A stretch of 5,166 nucleotides of DNA, taken from assembly GCA_018971065.1 (NCBI GenBank), contig JAGWVC010000155.1:1-5166 (forward strand), read 5' to 3'. The notes beneath the pieces are model-generated. The model had not been told where the DNA came from, made no database searches, and was given only the letters and a program-made list of their open reading frames with translations. The position numbers and the translations under genes are program-made. Source of the DNA: Sphingomonadales bacterium. GTDB taxonomy: Bacteria; Pseudomonadota; Alphaproteobacteria; Sphingomonadales; Sphingomonadaceae. This document shows, piece after piece, positions 1 through 4,972 of this stretch. Each line of letters starts with the position of its first letter. The first letter of the stretch is position 1.

Positions 1-27
1 GCGCATTGCGTAACCGCTCCGTCATCG

Positions 28-47
28 GCCCGGGTTAGGAACCGGGC
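28..47. other. Short GC hairpin upstream of the GNAT gene
   Basis: GCCCGG at 28-33 plus TT at 35-36 can pair with AACCGGGC at 40-47, leaving one bulged G (34) and an AGG loop. No T-run follows on either strand. It lies 25 nt before the acetyltransferase start, so it could be the tail of an upstream terminator or a leader structure. I do not recognise it as any known RNA family. The rest of 1-58 holds nothing else I can name. Confidence 0.25.
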
Positions 48-58
48 AGCGGGGCAAC

Positions 59-65
59 AAGGAGG
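59..65 (+). promoter_or_regulatory. Strong Shine-Dalgarno of the GNAT gene
   Basis: AAGGAGG at 59-65 sits 7 nt before the ATG at 73. It is a near-perfect anti-16S match at ideal spacing and fixes the start. It is by far the best ribosome binding site in the window and contrasts with the SD-less starts at 1503 and 1532. Confidence 0.85.
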
Positions 66-72
66 AAGAACC

Positions 73-618
73 ATGTTCATCCGCAGCGAAAGGCTGTTCC
101 TTCGGCCCGCCTGGCCCGAAGACTGGCAGGATCTGCTTGAAGCCGTTGCCGACGAAGGCGTCGTTCGCAATCTGGCGATGGCGCCGTGGCCCTATACCAG
201 CGAGGACGCGCGCGAATTCGCGGAAATGGCGCAGGATCGGCGGCATCCGCATTTCCTTGTCACCCTGCCCGGCGCCGGGGGCGCGCGGCTGATCGGCTGT
301 GTCGGGCTGGCGCCCGGTGAAGGCGGGGTGGCCGAGCTGGGCTACTGGATCGCCCGCGCGCACTGGAACCGGGGCTATGCCACCGAAGCCGCGCGCGCGG
401 TGCTGTCGATCGCGCGGACGCTGGGGCATCGCCGGCTGGGGGCCGCGCATTTCCTGGACAATCCGGCGTCGGGCCGGGTGCTGGCCAGGCTGGGTTTCGA
501 CCCGGTGACGCGGACCGAGCGCTGGTGCCGCAGTCGGGGCGTCCGGGTGCCAGCGCAGGCCTGGGCGCGCGAACTGGCGACCGCCTGTGCGGGCGAGGAC
601 GTCATGCGCGCGGCGTAA
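73..618 (+). CDS. GNAT family N-acetyltransferase (RimJ/RimL type)
   Basis: A 181-residue cytoplasmic acetyltransferase of the GNAT fold, predicted to move an acetyl group from acetyl-CoA to an amine. The start 'SERLFLRP' (residues 5-12) is the usual opening of the RimJ/RimL subgroup (Acetyltransf_3 type). Motif A is 'ELGYWIARAHWNRGYATEAA' (88-107), with the acetyl-CoA pyrophosphate loop at R100-G101-Y102-A103. Motif B is 'NPASGRVLARLGF' (130-142), with N130 and S133 as expected. Length is normal for the family. The strong ribosome binding site 7 nt upstream fixes the ATG. The tail after about residue 165 is not conserved in a way I recognise. It stands alone on this strand and ends 3 nt before the convergent gene. 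The substrate (ribosomal protein N-terminus, antibiotic or other amine) cannot be told from sequence, and the RimJ/RimL likeness is one of fold, not proof of ribosomal protein modification. Confidence 0.9.
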   Translation: MFIRSERLFLRPAWPEDWQDLLEAVADEGVVRNLAMAPWPYTSEDAREFAEMAQDRRHPHFLVTLPGAGGARLIGCVGLAPGEGGVAELGYWIARAHWNRGYATEAARAVLSIARTLGHRRLGAAHFLDNPASGRVLARLGFDPVTRTERWCRSRGVRVPAQAWARELATACAGEDVMRAA

Positions 619-621
619 ATC

Positions 622-1503
622 CTATTTGTCCTCGATCAGCGCCCGGTCATCCACGTTCCACGGGTGGAAGCCGGGCGCAAACCACGCGCGCCAGCCGGGC
701 AGGATGCGTCGCAGCACGCCGGGATCGCGAAACAGGAAGCGCCAGACCCGGCGCCAGAGTTTCGGGCCGGTCAACCCATCCTGCCGCAGCAGGTCCAGCG
801 CATCGACCACGCGGTGGGTGAAGAAGGTGCGGGTGACGACCAGCATCATCAGCGAGCGTAGCAGCCAGCGCCGCCAGCCGGGCCAGTCGCGGGTGGCGTG
901 CAGGAACGTGTCGAACGCGACGCCCTTGTGCTCGATCTCCTCGATCGCGTGCCAGCGCCACAGCGCCGCCAGCGCGGGATCGGCGCCGGCCAGCATGTCG
1001 GGGTGAGTCAGCAGGTCGTGCGCGAAGATCGCGGTGAAGTGCTCGAGCGCCATTGTGACGGCGATGTTCGCGACGTCGGAGCGCAGCCGGGCCTTCTCCA
1101 GCAGCGCGTCGATCCGCGCATCGATTCGCGACAGATCGTAGCCGGCCTGCTGGACGATGCGGTTGAAGGCGACATGTTCGCGGCTGTGGTTGGCTTCCTG
1201 GGCAATGAAGTCGCGAATCTGGCCGGCCAGCGGCTCGGGCGCGTCCTGGCGGCAGGCGCGGACCGAATCGATGAAGAACGCCTCGCCGCGCGGGAACGAG
1301 GCCGAGAGCGCATTGAACCATGCCGTGGCCACGGCGTCGCCGCCGACCCACCAGCGCTGCGCCAAGCCGCGCGGGGCCTGGCCATCGGGATAGTCCGGGC
1401 GCCGACGGACGATCAGGGGTTGATCGAATATTGCGCGGCCGCCGCCCTTGCCAGCAAGGACGCTGCGCTTTAACGCGCCTTCACGATTCGAAGCCATTGC
1501 CAT
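622..1503 (-). CDS. PF10118/COG3687-type 'metal-dependent hydrolase' with di-iron ligand pattern
   Basis: A 293-residue protein of the family usually named 'predicted metal-dependent hydrolase'; I recognise it from 'FPRGEAFFIDSVR', 'QEANHSREH' and 'WHAIEEIEHK'. Its likely metal ligands fall as E74, E103-x-x-H106, E154 and E189-x-x-H192. This is the one-Glu, ExxH, Glu, ExxH layout of ferritin-fold di-iron carboxylate enzymes, so oxidase, oxygenase or hydrolase chemistry are all open. Residues 1-50 are basic and not conserved. A hydrophobic stretch at about 213-228, between basic and aromatic residues, could attach it to the membrane. The start is pinned: an in-frame TAG lies at 1521-1519 with no start codon between it and the ATG at 1503. 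A second ATG is at 1497. There is no good Shine-Dalgarno. It is divergent from tetR across 28 nt, so control by that regulator is likely. The substrate is unknown. Confidence 0.88.
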   Translation of the reverse strand: MAMASNREGALKRSVLAGKGGGRAIFDQPLIVRRRPDYPDGQAPRGLAQRWWVGGDAVATAWFNALSASFPRGEAFFIDSVRACRQDAPEPLAGQIRDFIAQEANHSREHVAFNRIVQQAGYDLSRIDARIDALLEKARLRSDVANIAVTMALEHFTAIFAHDLLTHPDMLAGADPALAALWRWHAIEEIEHKGVAFDTFLHATRDWPGWRRWLLRSLMMLVVTRTFFTHRVVDALDLLRQDGLTGPKLWRRVWRFLFRDPGVLRRILPGWRAWFAPGFHPWNVDDRALIEDK

Positions 1504-1525
1504 GCGCTCGCGGATAGGCTAGTTT
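1497..1525 (+). promoter_or_regulatory. Candidate promoter for tetR
   Basis: TTGCCA at 1497-1502 (five of six matches to TTGACA), a 17-nt spacer, then TAGTTT at 1520-1525 (three of six). The predicted start is about 1531-1532, which is the tetR ATG. It lies partly inside the 5' end of the divergent gene and interlocks with the promoter on the other strand. The weak -10 keeps confidence low. Confidence 0.35.
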
Positions 1526-1538
1526 ACAGGCATGTCAA
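1511..1538 (-). promoter_or_regulatory. Candidate promoter for the di-iron-type gene
   Basis: On the minus strand a perfect TTGACA (1538-1533) is followed after 16 nt by TATCCG (1516-1511, three of six matches to TATAAT). The predicted transcript would start at about 1504-1503, on the ATG itself. The -35 hexamer overlaps the tetR start codon. The -35 match is strong and the -10 weak, so this is a sequence-based guess. Confidence 0.4.
1523..1538. promoter_or_regulatory. Candidate TetR operator (imperfect 16-bp dyad)
   Basis: TTTACAGGCATGTCAA is an inverted repeat with six of eight base pairs matching (arms TT-ACA-G and C-TGT-AA). It covers the tetR start codon, the gap after the tetR -10 and the whole TTGACA hexamer of the facing promoter. 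A repressor bound here would block both genes. TetR-family operators are often dyads of this size in divergent gaps, but one imperfect dyad can occur by chance. Confidence 0.35.
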
Positions 1539-2128
1539 TAAGAAGGCGTCTCACTCAGGAAGAGAGCCGCTCGGTGGCGCTGGAAGCCGCGCGTGCGTTG
1601 CTGCTCGAATCGGGACCGCAGGCGGTGACGCTGAAGGCCGTTTCGGCGCGCATGGGCCGCACGCATGCCAACCTGCTGCATCACTTCGGGTCGGCGGCCG
1701 GGCTGCAGAAGGCGCTGGCCGGGCAACTGGCGGTGGGCATCTGCGCGACGATCGAACAGGCGGTGCTGGCATTTCGCGCCGGGACGGGCACGCCGCGCAA
1801 GGTGGTGGACCTGGTGTTCGATGCGTTCGGTCGCGAAGGCGCGGGGGCGCTGGCATCGTGGATGCTGTTGACCGGCAACGAGGACGCGCTGGACCCGATC
1901 GTCACCGCGATTCACGACGTGGTTGATCACCTGCACGACGGCGAGGGCGGATCGGTCAGCCGCACGGTGCTGAAGCTGTGCCTGCTGGCGCTGGGCGATG
2001 CGCAACTGGGCGGGCCACTGGCGTCGGCGCTGGACCTGCCGCTGTCGGCGGCGCGCGAAATGGCCGAGAAGATGCTGGTGGAAGCGACCGCCGGCCGCGT
2101 TCAGGAATCGGCCGCGATCGTCGCCTGA
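1532..2128 (+). CDS. TetR/AcrR family transcriptional regulator
   Basis: A 198-residue one-component regulator of TetR size. The N-terminal helix-turn-helix is clear: helix 1 at about 11-27, then 'AVTLKAVSARMGRTHANLLH' (31-50), where 33-40 is the support helix and about 43-50 the recognition helix, followed by the typical 'HF' and 'L' positions (51-58). Residues 60-198 are helical and Ala/Leu-rich, as expected for the ligand-binding and dimer domain, which does not reveal the effector. The start is pinned by an in-frame TAG at 1520-1522, only 9 nt before this ATG. There is no Shine-Dalgarno at usable spacing (AGG ends 1 nt before the start cytosine-ATG), hinting at a leaderless message. By the usual genomic logic of this family it represses itself and the divergent di-iron-type gene. 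The last 28 nt overlap the convergent ygfZ end. Confidence 0.9.
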   Translation: MSIRRRLTQEESRSVALEAARALLLESGPQAVTLKAVSARMGRTHANLLHHFGSAAGLQKALAGQLAVGICATIEQAVLAFRAGTGTPRKVVDLVFDAFGREGAGALASWMLLTGNEDALDPIVTAIHDVVDHLHDGEGGSVSRTVLKLCLLALGDAQLGGPLASALDLPLSAAREMAEKMLVEATAGRVQESAAIVA

Positions 2129-2808
2129 AGCCATTCCGGCCAGGCGTCGGCGGGCAGGCTTTCGACGCGGGCGCGTTCGATTTCGGGTGGGGTGCCCGGA
2201 GTCGATACCACGCGCAGGCGCCGGTTGACCTTTTGCCGCCAGTTCATCCGCGCGGTGTTTTCCTGGCCGACATAGCAGCCCTTGGTGAAGCTGACCCCGT
2301 TCAGCGCATCGGCGTTGCATTCCAGCCACAGGGTTTCGCCGTTGCCGAGTTCGGCGCGGCCTTCGGTGACGCCGAGCGCGAGGCGGTGGGAGTGCCAGGC
2401 GGAATCGGCGGCGGGGCTGTCGTCCGCAGGGGCGAGCCAGCGCCAGCCGAGTTGCGCAAGGCGGGGATCGGAAACGGCGCCGTCGCGGGGCTGGGCGGAC
2501 CAGTGGACCGCCAGCGCCGGTTCGACCGCGATGGCGATGCGGCGGCGCAGGCGATAGAGCGACAGGCGCTTGGCCAGAGCTTCTGCCGCGTCGGCTTCGG
2601 CGTCGATGAGCAATGAGCCGTTGCCGCCGTCCCAGACGAGGAAATCAAACAGGACCTTGCCCTGCGGGGTGAGCAGTCCGGCCCAGACCGGCAGCGCGCC
2701 GGCGACGTCCTGGGTGACGAGGCCCTGCAGGAAGGCGACGACATCCTCGGCCGGTTCCTGGGGGGAAAGGCGGACGAGGGCGCGGGTGGCGAGTCGGGTG
2801 GCGGTCAT
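2101..2808 (-). CDS. ygfZ: YgfZ/GcvT-like folate-binding protein (Fe-S protein maintenance)
   Basis: A 235-residue member of the YgfZ branch of the GcvT-like fold. The family binds tetrahydrofolate and helps build or repair some iron-sulfur enzymes in the cytoplasm, such as the MiaB-type tRNA modifier in E. coli. The diagnostic signature is 'LNGVSFTKGCYVGQENTARM' (169-188), with the conserved cysteine at C178 within K-G-C-Y-x-G-Q-E. Upstream, 'LQGLVTQDV' (28-36) and 'LLTPQGKVLFDFLV' (45-58) are the usual N-terminal strand-loop segments. Only 52 residues follow the signature. E. coli YgfZ is about 326 residues and has a larger C-terminal barrel, so this is a short form. The reading frame is open and clean, so I see no frameshift. 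The ATG at 2808 has no obvious Shine-Dalgarno; an ATG at 2830 is out of frame. It is divergent from the dihydroorotase gene and overlaps tetR by 28 nt. Confidence 0.92.
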   Translation of the reverse strand: MTATRLATRALVRLSPQEPAEDVVAFLQGLVTQDVAGALPVWAGLLTPQGKVLFDFLVWDGGNGSLLIDAEADAAEALAKRLSLYRLRRRIAIAVEPALAVHWSAQPRDGAVSDPRLAQLGWRWLAPADDSPAADSAWHSHRLALGVTEGRAELGNGETLWLECNADALNGVSFTKGCYVGQENTARMNWRQKVNRRLRVVSTPGTPPEIERARVESLPADAWPEWLQATIAADS

Positions 2809-2815
2809 CGTTGGG

Positions 2816-2866
2816 GAAATGGGAGGTCATCGCGTGTTTGGCAACAGTGGCGTTCGTGCCGATTCG
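2816..2866. promoter_or_regulatory. Divergent ygfZ / dihydroorotase promoter region
   Basis: The 74-nt gap at 2809-2882 must hold both promoters unless they lie inside the genes. On the plus strand TTGGCA (2838-2843) is followed after 17 nt by GATTCG (2861-2866). On the minus strand TTGCCA (2844-2839) is followed after 17 nt by CATTTC (2821-2816). The two -35 hexamers therefore overlap. Both -10 hexamers are poor, so the exact elements are doubtful. Confidence 0.25.
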
Positions 2867-2871
2867 GGCCT

Positions 2872-2875
2872 AGGA
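2872..2875 (+). promoter_or_regulatory. Shine-Dalgarno of the dihydroorotase gene
   Basis: AGGA at 2872-2875 lies 7 nt before the ATG at 2883 and supports that start. The match is moderate (four bases) but the spacing is ideal. Confidence 0.6.
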
Positions 2876-2882
2876 ACGGGGC

Positions 2883-4208
2883 ATGACACACGCTCCCGAA
2901 CTGGTGCTGGCCAACGGCACCGTCCACACGCCCAATGGGCCCGCGCAGATCGATGTTGCCGTGCGCGAGGGCAGGATCATCGGATTGGGTTCGTATCCCG
3001 ATGCGGCGAGAAGGATCGACTGCACGGGCCTGGATGTGTTGCCGGGCGTGATCGATAGCCAAGTGCATTTTCGTGAGCCGGGGCTGGAGCACAAGGAAGA
3101 CCTGGAATCGGGCAGCCGGGCGGCGGTGCTGGGCGGGGTGACCGCGGTGTTCGAGATGCCCAACACCAATCCCAACACCGACACCGCCGACCGCGTGCTG
3201 GACAAGCTGAAGCGTGCCGACCACCGCATGTATTGCGACCACGCGTTCTATGTCGGCGCGACGGCGGAGAATGCCGCGGAACTGGCGGAGCTGGAGCGCA
3301 TTCCCGGCACGGCGGGAGTGAAGATCTTCATGGGCGCCTCCACCGGCAGCCTGCTGGTGGCCGAGGACGCGGCGCTGGCGCGGGTGCTGGCGAGCGGCAC
3401 GCGGCGGGTGGCGATCCATGCCGAGGACGAGGCGCGGATGCAGGAGCGGCGCGATTTCCGCGTCGAGGGCGATGCGTCGAGCCATCCGGTGTGGCGCGAC
3501 GACGAATCGGCGCTCTTGGCGACGCGGCGCATTCTGCGGCTGGCGCGGGCGGCGCGGCGGCCGATTCATGTGCTGCACATCACCACCCCGGCCGAGCTGG
3601 AGCTGATCGCGCAGCATCGCGACGTGGCGACCTGCGAGGTGACGCCGCAGCACCTGACACTGGCGGCGGAAGAGGCCTATCCCCGGCTGGGCACTTATGC
3701 GCAGATGAACCCGCCGATCCGTTCGGGCGCGCATCGCGATGGCTTGTGGCACTGGCTGCGGCAGGGCGTGCCCGACGTGCTGGGAAGCGACCATGCGCCG
3801 CACACGAAGGAGGAAAAGGCGAAGCCTTACCCGGCCAGCCCCAGCGGGATGCCGGGAGTGCAGACGCTGCTGCCGCTGATGCTGGACCATGTGGCGAAGG
3901 GCCACCTGACGCTGGCGCGGCTGATCGACATGACCAGCGCTGGCGTGCAGCGGGTGTTCGGGCTGCAGGCCAAGGGGCGGATCGCGGTTGGCTATGATGC
4001 CGACTTCACCGTGGTGGACCGCAAGGGTCGCTTTACCGTCACCGAGGACTGGCTGGAGAGCCGCTGCGGCTGGTCGCCGTTCACCGGCATGGACCTGCAG
4101 GGGCGCGTGATCGGCACGATCGTACGCGGACATACGGCGATGTGGGAAGGGCAGCTGGCGAACCAGGCCACCGGTGAGGCGCTGAAGTTTGCGGGGGCGC
4201 TGGGGTAG
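2883..4208 (+). CDS. pyrC: Dihydroorotase-family amidohydrolase (class I)
   Basis: A 441-residue cytoplasmic amidohydrolase. Dihydroorotase closes carbamoyl-aspartate to dihydroorotate in pyrimidine synthesis. Signs are 'PGVIDSQVHFREPG' (54-67), the substrate-binding 'EMPNTNP' (91-97), K147 in 'GVKIFMGASTG' (the lysine carbamylated to bridge the metals), H179 ('AIHAEDE'), H232 ('HVLHITT'), 'EVTPQHL' (252-258), the 'MNPPIR' loop (275-280) and D303 in 'GSDHAPHT'. R64 and N94, expected to hold the substrate carboxylate, are present. Two positions differ from textbook enzymes: Q60 replaces the first His of the H-x-H metal pair, and Q257 replaces the first His of 'PHHL'. I recall the same Q in an alphaproteobacterial dihydroorotase subgroup, so this is probably a clade form rather than decay. 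It may be the cell's main PyrC, or a second copy beside a pyrB-linked one; a related cyclic-amide hydrolase remains possible. Confidence 0.9.
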   Translation: MTHAPELVLANGTVHTPNGPAQIDVAVREGRIIGLGSYPDAARRIDCTGLDVLPGVIDSQVHFREPGLEHKEDLESGSRAAVLGGVTAVFEMPNTNPNTDTADRVLDKLKRADHRMYCDHAFYVGATAENAAELAELERIPGTAGVKIFMGASTGSLLVAEDAALARVLASGTRRVAIHAEDEARMQERRDFRVEGDASSHPVWRDDESALLATRRILRLARAARRPIHVLHITTPAELELIAQHRDVATCEVTPQHLTLAAEEAYPRLGTYAQMNPPIRSGAHRDGLWHWLRQGVPDVLGSDHAPHTKEEKAKPYPASPSGMPGVQTLLPLMLDHVAKGHLTLARLIDMTSAGVQRVFGLQAKGRIAVGYDADFTVVDRKGRFTVTEDWLESRCGWSPFTGMDLQGRVIGTIVRGHTAMWEGQLANQATGEALKFAGALG

Positions 4209-4269
4209 GGGGCGCGGCTGTTCGTGGCGGCGCGTGGGACGGCGTTGCGCTGGCGGGGCGGGCGGCGGC

Positions 4270-4335
4270 TCGTGAACCACGATGGACCCTGAACCAAGTT
4301 CAGGGTGACGAGGGGTGAGTTCAGGGTGACGAGGG
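4270..4335. repeat. Palindromic intergenic repeat with 18-bp direct repeat
   Basis: A perfect 8-bp stem, CCCTGAAC (4287-4294) with GTTCAGGG (4298-4305) around a CAA loop, follows a smaller hairpin TCGTG/CACGA (4270-4274, 4278-4282). AGTTCAGGGTGACGAGGG then occurs twice without mismatch (4297-4314 and 4318-4335, period 21 nt), so the right arm is duplicated without its left arm. From memory, GGACCCTGAA...TTCAGGGTGACG units are scattered between genes in many sphingomonad and other alphaproteobacterial genomes, much like REP elements. It carries no gene. No T-run follows, so a terminator role for the dihydroorotase transcript is possible but unproven. The stretch before it (4209-4269) is G-rich and shows nothing I can name. 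Confidence 0.75.
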
Positions 4336-4358
4336 TTGTTGGTGTGATGGGAGGTCGT

Positions 4359-4386
4359 CGGTGACGGCCTGTGGCGGCCGTCACCG
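4359..4386 (-). terminator. Hairpin terminator after nusG (possibly bidirectional)
   Basis: CGGTGACGGCC (4359-4369) pairs perfectly with GGCCGTCACCG (4376-4386), giving an 11-bp GC-rich stem with a 6-nt loop. It begins 9 nt past the nusG stop codon in the nusG direction, the usual terminator place. No U-run follows on the nusG strand. On the plus strand a short TTATTT lies 9 nt beyond. It sits between convergent genes and may serve both, though a classic intrinsic terminator would have a better tract. Confidence 0.6.
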
Positions 4387-4395
4387 TGAACGCGC

Positions 4396-4932
4396 TTATT
4401 TGGAGCGTTCGACTTCCTCGAACGCCAGTTCGACCGGGGTGGCGCGGCCGAAGATCGAGACCGAGACCTTGACGCGCTGCTTGTCGAAATCGAGTTCCTC
4501 GACGATGCCGTTGAAGCTGGCGAACGGGCCGGCGTTGACCTTGACCGAATCGCCGATCTCATAATCGACGTGGACGTGCTTCTTGGGCTGGGCGGCGGCC
4601 TGTTCGCGGGCGCCGAAGTAGCGGGCGGCGTCGCTTTCGCTGATCGCCTGCGGCTTGCCGTTGGGGCCGAGGAAGCCGGTGACCTTGGCGGTGTTCTTGA
4701 CGAGGTGGTAGACGTCGTCGTTCAGCGTCAGCTTGGCGAGGACGTAGCCGGGCATGGTCTTGCGCTCAACCTGGACCTTCTTGCCGCGCTTGACCTCGGT
4801 AACGTGTTCGGACGGCACTTCGACCGCCTCGACCAGTTGCGACAGGCCCTTGCGCTCCGCTTCGTGAAGGATCGATTCCTTCACCTTGTTCTCGAAGCCG
4901 GAGTAGGCGTGGATGATGTACCAGCGGGCCAT
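4396..4932 (-). CDS. nusG: Transcription termination/antitermination protein NusG
   Basis: A 178-residue, full-length NusG. It binds the clamp of RNA polymerase across the DNA channel, limits pausing, and through its C-terminal domain contacts Rho or ribosomal protein S10 to couple transcription with translation. The NGN domain opens with 'ARWYIIHAYSGFENKV' (2-17) and includes 'VPSEHVTEVKRGKK' (39-52), 'KTMPGYVLAKL' (58-68) and 'VTGFLGPNGKPQAIS' (84-98). A linker rich in Ala and Gln (about 109-120) joins the KOW domain, seen as 'YEIGDSVKVNAGPFASFNG' (124-142) and ending 'IFGRATPVELAFEEVE'. The ATG at 4932 gives the standard N-terminus; a GGA about 12 nt upstream is only a weak ribosome site. 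It lies 40 nt after secE with no terminator between, so the two are surely co-transcribed. rplK does not follow as it does in E. coli; a hairpin and a convergent gene do. Confidence 0.98.
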   Translation of the reverse strand: MARWYIIHAYSGFENKVKESILHEAERKGLSQLVEAVEVPSEHVTEVKRGKKVQVERKTMPGYVLAKLTLNDDVYHLVKNTAKVTGFLGPNGKPQAISESDAARYFGAREQAAAQPKKHVHVDYEIGDSVKVNAGPFASFNGIVEELDFDKQRVKVSVSIFGRATPVELAFEEVERSK

Positions 4933-4972
4933 GCGTTTCGTTTCCGATTGAAGGGTTTGCGAGAGGGGCGGA

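Noticed and set aside
1..72. Possible small RNA such as SRP RNA, suggested by GGTTAGGAACCGGGCAGC
   Set aside because: It resembles but does not match the conserved GGTCAGG...GGAAGG...GCAGCC core, and no long paired arms are visible.
898..1473. 191-residue open frame on the plus strand inside the di-iron-type gene
   Set aside because: Shadow frame; the opposite strand carries the conserved QEANHSREH and WHAIEEIEH motifs.
1535..2329. 264-residue open frame on the minus strand opposite tetR
   Set aside because: Composition is Arg/Gln/His-rich with no recognisable motif; it covers the real tetR and part of ygfZ in another frame.
1978..2616. 212-residue open frame on the plus strand opposite ygfZ
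   Set aside because: Gly/Ala/Arg-rich shadow of ygfZ, whose signature motif on the other strand is unmistakable.
4297..4335. Tandem repeat as a possible CRISPR array
   Set aside because: Only two 18-bp copies with a 3-nt gap, no spacers and no cas gene.
2805..4562. Long open frame of 585 residues on the minus strand, opposite the dihydroorotase gene
   Set aside because: It runs antisense to a gene with clear dihydroorotase motifs and through the intergenic repeat, is rich in Arg, His and Pro, and is explained by high G+C keeping reverse frames open.
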